Assembly: GCF_001543895.1 (NCBI RefSeq)
Contig: NZ_JYIJ01000015.1
Span: forward strand, 124,001 to 188,000
Direction: 5' to 3'
Origin: Carbonactinospora thermoautotrophica
GTDB lineage: Bacteria > Actinomycetota > Actinomycetes > Streptomycetales > Carbonactinosporaceae
DNA: 64,000 bases
In this document: piece after piece, positions 9,418-18,733 of the stretch
Layout: every line of letters starts with the position of its first letter
How positions within the stretch are numbered: the first letter of the stretch is position 1
Made by a program: the position numbers and the translations under genes
Notes under the pieces: model-generated
Database searches by the model: none
What the model was told of the DNA's origin: nothing
Seen by the model: only the letters and a program-made list of their open reading frames with translations

Positions 9418-12120
9418 TCAGTGCCCCGCGTCCTCCCAGGTACGGCCGACGCCGACGGACACGTCCAGCGGCACGCGCAGCGGGTACGCGTTGCCCATCT
9501 CGCGGCGCACCAGCCGCTCGACCGTCTCCCGCTCGCCCGGGGCCACCTCGAGCACCAGCTCGTCGTGCACCTGCAGCAGCAGCCGCGACCGCAGCCCCTC
9601 CGTGCGCAGCGCCCGGTACAGGTTGATCATCGCGACCTTGATGATGTCGGCCGCCGAACCCTGGATCGGGGCGTTCAGCGCCATCCGCTCGGCCATCTCG
9701 CGCCGCTGCCGGTTGTCGCTGGTCAGGTCCGGCAGGTAGCGGCGCCGGCCCATGATGGTCTCGGTGTAGCCGTTGCGCCGCGCCCGCTCGACCACCTCGC
9801 GCAGGTACTCGCGCACCCCGCCGAACCGCTCGAAGTACTCGTCCATCAGCCCGCGGGCCTCCTCGGCCGAGATGCCGAGCTGCTGCGACAGCCCGTACGC
9901 GCTCAAGCCGTACGCCAGGCCGTAGTTCATCGCCTTGATCCGTCGGCGCATCTCGCCGGTGACCTCGGCCTGCGACACCCCGAACACCCGGCACGCGGTC
10001 GCGGTGTGGAAGTCCGCGCCGGAGCGGAACGCCTCCAGCAGGCCGGAGTCCTCCGACAGGTGCGCCATGATCCGCATCTCGATCTGGCTGTAGTCGGCCG
10101 ACAGCAGCGCCTCGTACCCCTCGCCCACCACGAACGCCTGCCGGATCTGCCGGCCCTCGGCGGTGCGGATCGGGATGTTCTGCAGGTTCGGGTCGGTCGA
10201 CGACAGCCGCCCGGTCGAGGTGATCGTCTGCTGGAACGTGGTGTGGATGCGCCCGTCGTCCCCGATCGCTTTGAGGAGACCCTCGACGGTGGCGCGCAGC
10301 TTGGACACGTCCCGGTGGCGCAGCAGGATCACCGGCAGCTCGTTGTCAGTCTGCGTGGCCAGCCAGGCCAGCGCGTCCGCGTCGGTGGTGTACCCGGTCT
10401 TGATCCGCTTGGTCTTCGGCAGCTTCAGCTCCTCGAACAGGATCTGCTGCAGCTGCTTGGGCGAACCCAGGTTGAACTCGCGCCCGACCACCCGGTGGGC
10501 CTCCTCGGCCGCGTGCTTCACCTGAGCGGCGAAGTGCGCCTCCAGGTGCGACAGGTACTCCCGGTCCGCGGCGATGCCGGTCCGCTCCATGTCGGCCAGC
10601 ACCTCGACCAGCGGTATCTCCACCTCGCGCAACAACCGCCCGCCGCCGGTGGCCGCGAGCTCCCGCTCCAGCGCCACCGCCAGGTCGAGCACCGCCCGCG
10701 CCCGCACCATGAGCGCGTTCGCGGCCTGCTCCTCATCACCGCCGTCGAACGACAGCTGGCCGGTGCCCGGCGACTCCGCGCGCAGCTCCTGCTTGAGGAA
10801 CCTCAGCGTCAGATCCGCCAGGTCGAACGACCGCTGGCCGGGCAGCACCAGGTACGCGGCGAGCGCGGTGTCGCAGGCCAGCCCGCGCAGCCGCCAGCCC
10901 CGCGCCTCCAGCGCCAGCATCGGGCCCTTGGCGTCGTGCAGCGTCTTCGGCCGCTCCGGGTCGCCCAGCCACTCGGCGAGCGCCTGCTCGTCCTCTTCGG
11001 TGAGCTGTGTGGGGTCGATCCAGGCTCCCGCGCCGTCCCGGCTCGCCAGCGCCAGCGCCTCCACCTCGCCGGTCCCGCCGCGCCACCAGCCGGAGACCGC
11101 CACGCCGACCGGCTCCGCGCCGGCCGCGTGCTCGGCCAGCCACTCGGGCACGTCCCCGGCCGCCAGCACCCGGCCGTCCACGTCGAAGCCGAAGGCCTCC
11201 GGCTCGGCCGGGCTCAGCGTCGCGTACAGGCGGTCGCGCAGCACCCGGAACTCCAGCGCGTCGAACACCTTGTGGACCTCGTCTCGGTCCCACGGCCGCA
11301 ACCGCAGGTCGCCGGGCGACACCTCCAGCGGCACGTCCCGCACCAGCTCGGTGAGCTGCCGGTTGCGCATCACCTGCGCCAGGTGGGCGCGCAGCGCGTC
11401 ACCCTGCTTGCCCTTCACCTCGTCCACGCGCTCGACCAGCGCGTCGAACGACCCGAACTCGCGGATCCACTTGGCCGCGGTCTTCTCCCCGACCCCGGGG
11501 ATGCCCGGCAGGTTGTCGCTGGAGTCGCCGCGCAGCGCCGCGAAGTCCGGGTACTGCCGCGGCGTCAGCCCGTACTTCTCCTCGACCGTCGCCGGCGTGA
11601 ACCGCGTCAGGTCGGACACGCCTCGTCGCGGGTACAGCACGGTCACGTGCTCGGTGACCAACTGCAACGTGTCCCGGTCACCGGTCAGGATCAGCACCTC
11701 GAATCCCGCACGCTCGGCCTGGGTGGCCAGTGTCGCGATGATGTCGTCCGCCTCGTACCCCTCCAGGCGCAGCGACGGGATCCGAAGCGCCTCCAGCACC
11801 TCGCAGATGAGGCTGACCTGCCCGCGGAAATCGTCGGGGGTCTCGGCGCGGTTGGCCTTGTACTCGGCGTACGCCGCCGACCGGAACGTCTGCCGCGACA
11901 CGTCCCAGGCCACGCCCACGTGGGTGGGCTGCTCGTCGCGCAGCGCGTTGATCAGCATCGACGTGAAGCCGTACACGGCGTTCGTCGGCTGCCCGGTCGT
12001 CGTCTGGAAGTTCTCGGCCGGCAGCGCGTAGTACGCGCGGTACGCGAGCGAATGCCCGTCGAGCAGCAGCAGCCGCGGACGGGCCGGGGCCTCGGGGGTG
12101 GGTGCTGTGTTGGCTGCCAC
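9418..12120 (-). CDS. polA: DNA polymerase I
   Basis: Polymerase for Okazaki fragment processing and repair synthesis. The protein is 900 residues. Residues about 14-300 are a 5'-nuclease domain (LLLLDGHSLAYRAYYAL; EGYEADDIIATLA; LRGDSSDNLPGIPGVGEKT). Residues about 310-490 are a 3'-5' exonuclease-like domain that appears to lack the usual acidic catalytic residues, as in many actinobacterial PolA. The polymerase domain has motif A DYSQIEMRIMAHLS, motif B RRRIKAMNYGLAYG and motif C QVHDELVLEV. The ATG at 12120 fits family length. It is divergent from the thioesterase gene, with a 49-bp shared upstream region. Confidence 0.97.
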   Translation of the reverse strand: MAANTAPTPEAPARPRLLLLDGHSLAYRAYYALPAENFQTTTGQPTNAVYGFTSMLINALRDEQPTHVGVAWDVSRQTFRSAAYAEYKANRAETPDDFRGQVSLICEVLEALRIPSLRLEGYEADDIIATLATQAERAGFEVLILTGDRDTLQLVTEHVTVLYPRRGVSDLTRFTPATVEEKYGLTPRQYPDFAALRGDSSDNLPGIPGVGEKTAAKWIREFGSFDALVERVDEVKGKQGDALRAHLAQVMRNRQLTELVRDVPLEVSPGDLRLRPWDRDEVHKVFDALEFRVLRDRLYATLSPAEPEAFGFDVDGRVLAAGDVPEWLAEHAAGAEPVGVAVSGWWRGGTGEVEALALASRDGAGAWIDPTQLTEEDEQALAEWLGDPERPKTLHDAKGPMLALEARGWRLRGLACDTALAAYLVLPGQRSFDLADLTLRFLKQELRAESPGTGQLSFDGGDEEQAANALMVRARAVLDLAVALERELAATGGGRLLREVEIPLVEVLADMERTGIAADREYLSHLEAHFAAQVKHAAEEAHRVVGREFNLGSPKQLQQILFEELKLPKTKRIKTGYTTDADALAWLATQTDNELPVILLRHRDVSKLRATVEGLLKAIGDDGRIHTTFQQTITSTGRLSSTDPNLQNIPIRTAEGRQIRQAFVVGEGYEALLSADYSQIEMRIMAHLSEDSGLLEAFRSGADFHTATACRVFGVSQAEVTGEMRRRIKAMNYGLAYGLSAYGLSQQLGISAEEARGLMDEYFERFGGVREYLREVVERARRNGYTETIMGRRRYLPDLTSDNRQRREMAERMALNAPIQGSAADIIKVAMINLYRALRTEGLRSRLLLQVHDELVLEVAPGERETVERLVRREMGNAYPLRVPLDVSVGVGRTWEDAGH

Positions 12121-12169
12121 GAGGCGATCCTAGGCTGCTCCCGGCGACATATACCCCGAGGGAGGGAAC

Positions 12170-12595
12170 GTGACCGACGCGACGGAGCTGTCCGCGCACG
12201 AGCGGCTGCGCGAGCAGATGGGCACCTTGGGCGGCCTGATCGAGCGGATGGGCATCGAGATCCTCGAGGCCAGCCCAGAACGGCTCGTGGGCCGCATGCC
12301 GGTGGAGGGCAACACGCAGCCGTACGGGCTGCTGCACGGCGGCGCGTCCTGCGTGCTCGCCGAGACCCTCGGCTCGATCGGCTCCGCCATGCACGCCGGT
12401 CCGAACCGGATCGCGGTCGGCATCGAGATCAACGCCACCCACCACCGGTCCGCCACCGCCGGGTACGTCACCGGGGTCGCCACCCCCGTCCACCTGGGCC
12501 GCACCCTCGCCACCTACGAGGTGGTGATCACAGACGAGCAGGGCCGGCGGCTGTGCACCTCGCGCATCACCTGTCTGCTGCGCGACGCGTCGTGA
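12170..12595 (+). CDS. PaaI-family hotdog-fold acyl-CoA thioesterase
   Basis: Small hotdog thioesterase of 141 residues, predicted to hydrolyse aromatic or other acyl-CoA esters in the cytoplasm. It shows the family motif NTQPYGLLHGGASCVLAET with the conserved His-Gly-Gly and an acidic residue in the following helix, then GIEINATHHRSA and VVITDEQGRRLCTSRIT. The start is a GTG preceded by GAGGGAG. In actinobacteria a gene of this type is often found divergent from polA. The substrate cannot be predicted. Confidence 0.9.
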   Translation: MTDATELSAHERLREQMGTLGGLIERMGIEILEASPERLVGRMPVEGNTQPYGLLHGGASCVLAETLGSIGSAMHAGPNRIAVGIEINATHHRSATAGYVTGVATPVHLGRTLATYEVVITDEQGRRLCTSRITCLLRDAS

Positions 12596-12598
12596 CCC

Positions 12599-13015
12599 TC
12601 AGCCCCGGCCGAAGATCCAGGGCGCGAGGATCACCACCCAGCGGTCCGGGTCCTCGAACGCGACCGCGCCGCGCCTGGCCCAGTAGGGGTTAGCCGGCGG
12701 GACCGGCTCGTGCCCGTGGGCGCGCAGCCGCTCGGCCACCCGGCCCACGGCCGGGGCGCCCGGCAGGTACAGCACGAGCTGGTTCTCCGGCGACGGTTCG
12801 GGGATGTGCGGCTCGCGGAAGGTGAGTTCCAGCTGCACGCCCGCGTCCGGCAGCCCGAAGATCACCCCGTCGTACCCGTCGTGTCCCTGGAAGTCGCCGA
12901 GGACTGGGAGCCCCAGGGCGTCCCGGTAGAACGCGACACACTCGGCGAGCCGGGCGGTGGGCCGGGCGAACCGCACCGCACCGGCGGGCAGGTGGTCTGG
13001 CCAGGTCGGCGCCAT
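12599..13015 (-). CDS. VOC family protein
   Basis: A protein of 138 residues with two beta-alpha-beta-beta-beta halves of the vicinal oxygen chelate fold: RFARPTARLAECVAFYRDAL in the first half and AERLRAHGHEPVP with VAFEDPDRWVVILAPWIF in the second. VOC members include glyoxalases, dioxygenases and resistance proteins. Without clear metal ligands I assign no reaction. It is convergent with the thioesterase gene (3 bp apart) and divergent from the DUF554 gene (45 bp). Confidence 0.85.
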   Translation of the reverse strand: MAPTWPDHLPAGAVRFARPTARLAECVAFYRDALGLPVLGDFQGHDGYDGVIFGLPDAGVQLELTFREPHIPEPSPENQLVLYLPGAPAVGRVAERLRAHGHEPVPPANPYWARRGAVAFEDPDRWVVILAPWIFGRG

Positions 13016-13060
13016 CAGAAGTTCTCCACGATCAGTTGATCCTTACCGAAGGGAGCGTAC

Positions 13061-13810
13061 GTGTTCCGAGGGGCGGGCACCGCGCTGAACGTCGCGACGG
13101 TGCTGCTCGGCTCCGGTCTCGGGGTGCTGCTGGGACACCGGCTTCCGGTGCGGACCCGCGAGGTCGTCACCGACGGGCTCGGGCTGGTCACCCTGCTGCT
13201 CGCGGCCCTCAACGCGATGAGCGTCACCGACGCCGCGTTCGCCCGGGCGGTGGGCGACAGCGCACCCGTGCTCATCGTGCTGGGATCGATCCTGGCCGGC
13301 GGCGTGATCGGCTCGCTGCTGCACGTCGAGCGACGGCTCGAGGAGCTGGGCGCCGCCCTGCAGCGGCGACTGGCCCGGCGCGGCGGGGACAGCGCGGAGC
13401 GGCTGCGGTTCGTCGAGGGGTTCATCACCGCGTCGCTGGTCTTCTGCGTGGGCCCGCTCGCCGTGCTGGGCTCGCTGTCCGACGGGCTCGGTCGCGGCTT
13501 CGATCAGCTCGCGCTCAAGGCGGTGCTGGACGGGTTCGCCTCGATCGCGTTCGCGGCGTCGCTCGGGTGGGGAGTGGCCGCCTCGGCGTTGTCGGTGCTG
13601 GCCCTGCAGGGTTCGCTGACGCTGCTGGGTTTCCTGCTCGGCGGGCTGCTGCCGGAGGCGCACGTGGCGGCGCTGACCGCGACCGGCGGCCTGCTGCTCG
13701 CGGGTGTGGGCCTGCGGCTGCTCCAGCTCAAGGCGTTCCCCACCGGGGACCTGCTCCCGGCGCTGGTGGTGGCGCCGCTGCTCACGCAGCTGGTGGTCGC
13801 CATCCGGTAG
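13061..13810 (+). CDS. DUF554 family membrane protein
   Basis: Polytopic membrane protein of 249 residues, related to YqgA/YdfK. About seven hydrophobic helices are visible: for example TVLLGSGLGVLLGHRL near the N-terminus, LVTLLLAALNAMS, VLIVLGSILAGGVIGSLL, and AALTATGGLLLAGVGLRLL near the end. A soluble loop follows residue 90 (LHVERRLEELGAALQRRL). The family is widespread and thought to be a transporter, but its substrate is not established. The start is a GTG with GAAGGGAG upstream. Confidence 0.85.
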   Translation: MFRGAGTALNVATVLLGSGLGVLLGHRLPVRTREVVTDGLGLVTLLLAALNAMSVTDAAFARAVGDSAPVLIVLGSILAGGVIGSLLHVERRLEELGAALQRRLARRGGDSAERLRFVEGFITASLVFCVGPLAVLGSLSDGLGRGFDQLALKAVLDGFASIAFAASLGWGVAASALSVLALQGSLTLLGFLLGGLLPEAHVAALTATGGLLLAGVGLRLLQLKAFPTGDLLPALVVAPLLTQLVVAIR

Positions 13811-13814
13811 CGAA

Positions 13815-13851
13815 ACGGTCGTGGGCCGCGCACGGCGCGGCCCACGACCGT
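13815..13851. terminator. Bidirectional terminator, 16-bp perfect stem
   Basis: ACGGTCGTGGGCCGCG (13815-13830) pairs perfectly with 13836-13851 across 5 nt. It lies between the convergent ends of the DUF554 gene (stop at 13810) and livF (stop at 13856), so it can serve both. Confidence 0.88.
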
Positions 13852-13855
13852 CGGA

Positions 13856-14572
13856 TCAGGCCGCGCCCAGGTCGCCGCCCAGGTAGGCGGCCCGCACGTC
13901 CGGGTCGTTCAGCAGGCTCTGCCCGGTGCCCGACTTCACCACGTTGCCGGTCTCCAGGACGTACGCCCGGTGCGCCAGCGACAGCGCCTGGGTGGCGTTC
14001 TGCTCCACCAGCAGCACCGTCGTGCCCTGCTCGTTGATCTCCTTGATGATCGAGAAGATCAACGCGATCAGCTTCGGCGCCAGGCCCATCGACGGCTCGT
14101 CCAGCAGCAGCAACCGCGGCCGGCTCATCAGCGCCCGGCCGATCGCGAGCATCTGCTGCTCACCGCCGGACAGGGTGCCGCCCGCCTGCTTGCGCCGCTC
14201 CGCCAGCCGCGGGAACAGCGAGAACACCCGGTCCAGGTCCTCCTGGCGGATCTCCTTGTACGGGTACGCGCCCATGTAGAGGTTCTCCAGGACCGTCATG
14301 CCCGGGAAGATGCCCCGGCCCTCCGGCGCCTGGCACAGACCCAACTTGACCCGCTGGTGCCCGGGCAGGTGCGTGATGTCCTCGCCCCTGAAGGTGATCG
14401 ACCCCCGGGCCACGGTCCGCAGCCCGGAGATCGTCTTCAGCAGGGTCGTCTTGCCGGCGCCGTTCGCGCCGATCAGCGACACGATCTCGCCCTCGTGCAC
14501 CTCGATCGAGATGCCCTTGAGCGCGGCGATCTTGCCGTAGTAGACGTGGACGTCGGTGAGCTCAAGAAGCAT
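13856..14572 (-). CDS. livF: Branched-chain amino-acid ABC transporter ATP-binding protein LivF
   Basis: One of two ATPases of the Leu/Ile/Val (HAAT family) importer. The protein is 238 residues. Visible motifs are Walker A GANGAGKTTLLK (about residues 34-45), signature LSGGEQQMLAIGRAL (about 134-148), Walker B LLLLDEPSMGL and H-loop LLVEQNA. VLETGNVVKSGTGQ near the C-terminus is typical of LivF. It is last in livKHMGF, its start overlapping livG by 11 bp, and is followed by a strong hairpin. Cytoplasmic, bound to the LivH/LivM permeases. Confidence 0.94.
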   Translation of the reverse strand: MLLELTDVHVYYGKIAALKGISIEVHEGEIVSLIGANGAGKTTLLKTISGLRTVARGSITFRGEDITHLPGHQRVKLGLCQAPEGRGIFPGMTVLENLYMGAYPYKEIRQEDLDRVFSLFPRLAERRKQAGGTLSGGEQQMLAIGRALMSRPRLLLLDEPSMGLAPKLIALIFSIIKEINEQGTTVLLVEQNATQALSLAHRAYVLETGNVVKSGTGQSLLNDPDVRAAYLGGDLGAA

Positions 14573-15371
14573 CGGCTGCTCCCTCGTCGGCGCTGTCGGC
14601 CGGGGTTCCCAGGTAGGCCTCGATCACCCGTGGGTCCTGCTGCACCTCGTGCGGCAGGCCTTCGGCGATCTTCTGGCCGAAGTCCAGCACCGCGATCCGG
14701 TCGCTGATCGTCATGACCAGGCTCATGTCGTGCTCGATCAGCAGCACGGTCCGGCCCGAGTCCCGGATCTTGCGGATCAGCGCCTGCAGGGCCTGCTTCT
14801 CCGCCGGGTTCATGCCGGCCGCCGGTTCGTCCAACAGCAGGATCCTCGGCTCGGTCGCCAGCGCGCGGGCGATCTCCAGCCGGCGCTGGTCGCCGTAGGA
14901 GAGGTTCTTGGCGGTCTCCTCGGCCACGCCTGGGATGCCCACGAACTCCAGCAGCCGCAGCGCCTTCTCCCGGCCCTCGCGCTCCTCCCGCCGGTGCCGC
15001 GGCAGGCCGAGCGCCGCCCCGACCACGCTGGTGCGATGCCGGGCGTCCGCGCCCACCATCACGTTCTCCAGCGCCGACATGTTGCCGAACAGCCGGATGT
15101 TCTGGAACGTGCGCGCGATCCCCAGCTTCGTGACCTTGTGCGGCTTGCGCCCGGAGATCGCCCGTCCCTCGAACAGAATCTGGCCCTCGCTCGGCCGGTA
15201 CACGCCCGTGACCATGTTGAACACGGTGGTCTTGCCGGCACCGTTCGGCCCGATCAGGGCGACGATCTCGCCCTCGTCGACGTGCAGATCCAGCTCCTTC
15301 ACCGCGGTCAGGCCACCGAACCGCATGGTGACCTTACGCAACTCCAGGACCTTCTCGCCGCCCTCGGTCAT
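14562..15371 (-). CDS. livG: Branched-chain amino-acid ABC transporter ATP-binding protein LivG
   Basis: Second ATPase of the importer, 269 residues. Motifs are Walker A GPNGAGKTTVFN (about residues 39-50), Q-loop region IARTFQNIRLF, signature LSYGDQRRLEIARAL, Walker B LLLDEPAAGMNP and H-loop LLIEHDM. The LivG-specific insertion ISGRKPHKVTKLGIARTF is present. I start at the ATG at 15371, which overlaps the livM stop by 4 bp; an open frame upstream overlaps livM and is not real. Confidence 0.94.
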   Translation of the reverse strand: MTEGGEKVLELRKVTMRFGGLTAVKELDLHVDEGEIVALIGPNGAGKTTVFNMVTGVYRPSEGQILFEGRAISGRKPHKVTKLGIARTFQNIRLFGNMSALENVMVGADARHRTSVVGAALGLPRHRREEREGREKALRLLEFVGIPGVAEETAKNLSYGDQRRLEIARALATEPRILLLDEPAAGMNPAEKQALQALIRKIRDSGRTVLLIEHDMSLVMTISDRIAVLDFGQKIAEGLPHEVQQDPRVIEAYLGTPADSADEGAADAS

Positions 15372-16537
15372 CGCTCGGCCACCTCCGCCGGTTCCTCCGC
15401 GTGCACGGTCTGCGTCGCCGCGGGACCCACCTCGGCACCCAGCGCGCCCATGCCGCCGGTGCCCTCCTCCAGCTCGGCCTTGCGCCGCCGCGACGGCAGC
15501 AGGCCCTCCGGCCGTACGATCATCACCAGCACCAGCGCGGCACCGAAGATCAGCACGCGGTAGTCGGAGAACTCCCGGAACCGTTCCGGCAGCCAGGCCA
15601 CCAGGAACGCGCCGAAGATCACGCCCGGCACGTTGCCCGAGCCGCCCAGCACGACCGCGGACAGGATCATCGCGGACAGGATGAACGGGAAGTTGTCGGG
15701 CACGATCGCGATCACCTTCGCCGCGTAGATCACGCCCGCGGCGCCACCCACCGCCGCGCCCATCGCGAACGCCCAGAGCTTGAACTTGAGCGTGGGGACG
15801 CCCATCAACTCGGCCGCGTCCTCGTCCTCCCGGATCGCCACCCACGCGCGGCCCACGCGGCTGCGCTCCAGGCGCTTCACCAGCACGATCACCAGGAAGA
15901 TGAACAGCACCAGCAGGTAGTAGTAGGGCCGCGAGTCCAGGATGCCGTACTTGAACGGCTGGACGCCCAGGATCTCGACCTCGGATAGGTTCGGCGGGTG
16001 GGGAATCCCGGAGATGCCGCGCGACCCGCCGATCGCGTCCGTGTTCAGCGCGATGATCCGGATGATCTCACCGAACCCGAGCGTCACGATCGCGAGATAG
16101 TCGCCGCGCAGTCGCAGCGTGGGCGCGCCCAGCAGCACGCCCGCCAGCATCGACAGGCCGATGCCCACCGGCAGCACCGCCCAGAAGCTCCAGCCGAACA
16201 TCGTGCCCAGCACGGCCATGCTGTAGGCGCCGATGGCGAAGAACGCCACGTACCCCAGGTCGAGCAGGCCCGCGTAGCCGACGACGATGTTCAGGCCGAG
16301 CGCGAGCAGGACGAAGATCCCGACGGGGTAGAACAGCACGGCAGCCCAATCGGACCCCGGCGTCATGAAGGCTCCCACCGTCTCCGACGGCAGAAGCAGC
16401 GCGACCACCAGCAGGCCGATGTACACGATCCACCGCTGCCACCCCGGCAGCCGCTGCCAGCGCCTGCTCATCCGGTCGCTGAACCCGGACAGCGGGTTGC
16501 GCGGCAGCTCCTTCTTGCCAGATGCCACGAGCTTCAT
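15368..16537 (-). CDS. livM: Branched-chain amino-acid ABC transporter permease LivM
   Basis: Permease subunit of the importer, 389 residues with about ten membrane helices. The family core GYAGLLDLGYVAFFAIGAY and LRLRGDYLAIVTLGFGEI are clear, followed by RVGRAWVAIREDEDAAELMG, the cytoplasmic coupling loop. A 40-residue Glu/Ala-rich cytoplasmic tail (about 350-389) is longer than usual. The ATG at 16537 overlaps the livH stop (ATGA), showing translational coupling. Confidence 0.94.
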   Translation of the reverse strand: MKLVASGKKELPRNPLSGFSDRMSRRWQRLPGWQRWIVYIGLLVVALLLPSETVGAFMTPGSDWAAVLFYPVGIFVLLALGLNIVVGYAGLLDLGYVAFFAIGAYSMAVLGTMFGWSFWAVLPVGIGLSMLAGVLLGAPTLRLRGDYLAIVTLGFGEIIRIIALNTDAIGGSRGISGIPHPPNLSEVEILGVQPFKYGILDSRPYYYLLVLFIFLVIVLVKRLERSRVGRAWVAIREDEDAAELMGVPTLKFKLWAFAMGAAVGGAAGVIYAAKVIAIVPDNFPFILSAMILSAVVLGGSGNVPGVIFGAFLVAWLPERFREFSDYRVLIFGAALVLVMIVRPEGLLPSRRRKAELEEGTGGMGALGAEVGPAATQTVHAEEPAEVAER

Positions 16538-17469
16538 GCGCGCGCCCTCGACAACGACTCGCCCAGCAGACCGGTGGGCCGGAACATCAGGATCAGCACC
16601 AAGATCGAGAACGAGATGACGTCCCGCCACTGCAGGCCGATCACGCTCGTGCCGTACGTCTCGATCAACCCGAGCACCAGGCCGCCGAGCAGGGCGCCGC
16701 GCAGGTTACCGATGCCGCCGAGCACCGCCGCGGTGAACGCCTTGATGCCGAGGATGAAGCCGATCGAGAACTTCGTCAGCTCGAAGAACACCCCGAACAG
16801 CAGGCCCGCCACCCCGGCCATGACGCCGCCGAGCAGGAACGTCACCATGACCACCTGGTCGATGTTGACGCCCATCAGGACGGCGCTCTCCGGATCCTGG
16901 GCGGTGGCGCGGATGCCCCGGCCGAGCTTGCTGCCGTTCACGAAACGGTCGAGCACGATCATCATCGCGATCGCCGCGACGAAGACCAGCACCTTGTCCG
17001 TCCGGACGACGCCGTTCCCGATCTCGAACAGCACGCTCTTTTCCATGATCCGGTCGAACCGGAGGTTGTCGCGGCCCAGCCACAGCGCGACCGCCTCCTG
17101 GAGGAAGAGCGACGCGCCGATCGCCGAGATCAGGGCGGCCAGGCGCGACGAGCCACGCCTACGCAGCGGGCGGTACGCCACCCTTTCCAGCACGACGGCG
17201 GCGCCGCCAGCCGCGGCCATCGCGGCCAGAGCCGCCAGCAGGAGGTACAGGACGAGCATGAAGCCCGCCACCGGGCTGCCCACCCCGAGAGCGTTGATGG
17301 TGAACAAGCTCCCGATGGTGGCGATCATGAAGATTTCCGAGTGGGCGAAGTTGATCAACTTCAACACGCCGTACACCAGCGTGTAGCCGAGGGCCACGAG
17401 GGCGTAGATCGATCCGATCGTCAGCCCGTCGATGGTCGACGCCCAGAACTGAGAGATGAATGCGTCCAC
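16534..17469 (-). CDS. livH: Branched-chain amino-acid ABC transporter permease LivH
   Basis: Permease subunit of 311 residues that pairs with LivM in the membrane. Features are GLTIGSIYALVALGYTLVYG at the N-terminus, the coupling loop RGIRATAQDPESAVLMGVN and AFTAAVLGGIGNLRGALLGG near the C-terminus. The start is a GTG with GAGGACGG upstream. It follows livK by about 90 bp, and that gap holds a hairpin; the downstream genes overlap. Confidence 0.94.
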   Translation of the reverse strand: MDAFISQFWASTIDGLTIGSIYALVALGYTLVYGVLKLINFAHSEIFMIATIGSLFTINALGVGSPVAGFMLVLYLLLAALAAMAAAGGAAVVLERVAYRPLRRRGSSRLAALISAIGASLFLQEAVALWLGRDNLRFDRIMEKSVLFEIGNGVVRTDKVLVFVAAIAMMIVLDRFVNGSKLGRGIRATAQDPESAVLMGVNIDQVVMVTFLLGGVMAGVAGLLFGVFFELTKFSIGFILGIKAFTAAVLGGIGNLRGALLGGLVLGLIETYGTSVIGLQWRDVISFSILVLILMFRPTGLLGESLSRARA

Positions 17470-17490
17470 GTGTCGTGTTCCGTCCTCGTG

Positions 17491-17527
17491 GGGGCGGGAG
17501 CGCAGGGGTCCCCCACGCTCCCGCCCC
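17491..17527 (-). terminator. Intercistronic hairpin between livK and livH
   Basis: GGGGCGGGAGCG (17491-17502) pairs with 17516-17527 perfectly, around a 13-nt loop. It lies after livK and before livH in the direction of transcription. A partial terminator or 3'-stabilising structure here would give more binding protein than permease, a common arrangement for ABC importers (inference). Confidence 0.7.
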
Positions 17528-17560
17528 GGGTCGCGCGATCAACTCAGAACCAGGACCGGC

Positions 17561-18733
17561 TCAGCTACTCGGCTTGGCCTCAGCCGCGGTGCCGAGGCTC
17601 ACGATCTTGCCGCCCTTGATCTCGTGGATGTAGACGTCCTTGGCCTCGAGCTCACCGGTGGGGCTGAACTTGATGTGCTTGGAGACCCCCTTGAAGTCGA
17701 CCGTCTTGATGAAGTCGTTGATCTCCTGGGGGGTCCGCTTGCCCGCCTCGATGGCCTTGATGAACACCGTCGCCGCGTCGTAACCCTCGGCCGAGTACGT
17801 GGCCGGGTCGATGTTGAACTTCTTCCGGTAGGCGTCGATGAACGCCTTGACCTGCGGGTCCGTCGACTCGGTGCTCACGTTGCAGGTGCAGGACAGCAAC
17901 GCGCCCTCGGCCGCCGGACCGGCCTGGACGGAGAGCTGCGCGTCGAGCGAGCCGTCCGAGGAGAGGAACTTCGCCTGCACGCCGCCGTCACGCATCTGCT
18001 TGAGCAGCTTGGCGGCGTCCGCGTAGTAACCGCCGTAGTACACCGCCTCGGCACCGGCCGCCTTCACCGCGTTGACGACCGGGGAGTAGTCATCGGTCTT
18101 CGCCGGCACGCCCTGGCGGTTCACGACCGAGACACCCGCGCCCTTCAGCGCCTTCTCCACGGTGTCAGCCAGGCCCTTGCCGTACTCGGACTGGTCGTCG
18201 ATCACAGCGACCTTCTTGGCACCGAGGTTCTTGGCGATGAACTCGGCCACACCCGGGCCCTGGACGTCGTCGTTCGCCAACACCCGGTGCCAAGTCTTCC
18301 AGCCGTTCTTCGCCAGGGAGACCGCGGTCGCCGACGGCGACACGTTCGGGATGCCGGCTTCCTCGAAGATCGGCACCGCGTTCTTCGACTCACCGGAGAA
18401 CGGCAGGCCGATGACACCGACGGCGCCGTCCTTGACCACGCGCGGCGCCACGGCGGTCGCCTGGTTCGGGTCGCCCTGGGTGTCGTACTCGAGCAGCTCG
18501 ATCTTCGGACCCTTGCCCTTGGCGTTGTATTCGTCGATCGCGATCTTCGCACCGTTCAGGATGTTGATGCCGAGCTGCGCTACCTCGCCCGATTTGGTAC
18601 CGACATAGGCGAGCTTGATGGTGTCACCCTGGCCGCCGCCCTGGCCGCCCTGGCCGCCACAGGCGGCGACACCCAGCGCCAGCGCAGCGGCGGCGCCCAG
18701 TAGGCGCGCTCCCCGGGAAATGTTGTGCCTCAC
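17561..18733 (-). CDS. livK: Branched-chain amino-acid ABC transporter substrate-binding lipoprotein
   Basis: Extracellular lipid-anchored receptor of the importer, 390 residues. The N-terminus is basic, then hydrophobic (LLGAAAALALGVAAC), with the lipobox ending in the Cys to be acylated, then a Gly/Gln-rich spacer. The mature part is a type I periplasmic-binding fold (IKLAYVGTKSGEVAQLG; GVIGLPFSGESKNAVP; VAVIDDQSEYGKGLAD; GAEAVYYGGYYADAAKLL). The GTG at 18733 has a GAGGAGG ribosome site. It heads livKHMGF. The exact amino acid bound (Leu/Ile/Val or other) cannot be told from the sequence. Confidence 0.93.
   Translation of the reverse strand: MRHNISRGARLLGAAAALALGVAACGGQGGQGGGQGDTIKLAYVGTKSGEVAQLGINILNGAKIAIDEYNAKGKGPKIELLEYDTQGDPNQATAVAPRVVKDGAVGVIGLPFSGESKNAVPIFEEAGIPNVSPSATAVSLAKNGWKTWHRVLANDDVQGPGVAEFIAKNLGAKKVAVIDDQSEYGKGLADTVEKALKGAGVSVVNRQGVPAKTDDYSPVVNAVKAAGAEAVYYGGYYADAAKLLKQMRDGGVQAKFLSSDGSLDAQLSVQAGPAAEGALLSCTCNVSTESTDPQVKAFIDAYRKKFNIDPATYSAEGYDAATVFIKAIEAGKRTPQEINDFIKTVDFKGVSKHIKFSPTGELEAKDVYIHEIKGGKIVSLGTAAEAKPSS

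Noticed and set aside
9268-12693. 1141-codon plus-strand frame opposite polA
   Set aside because: Antisense shadow of polA with biased composition and no recognisable domain.
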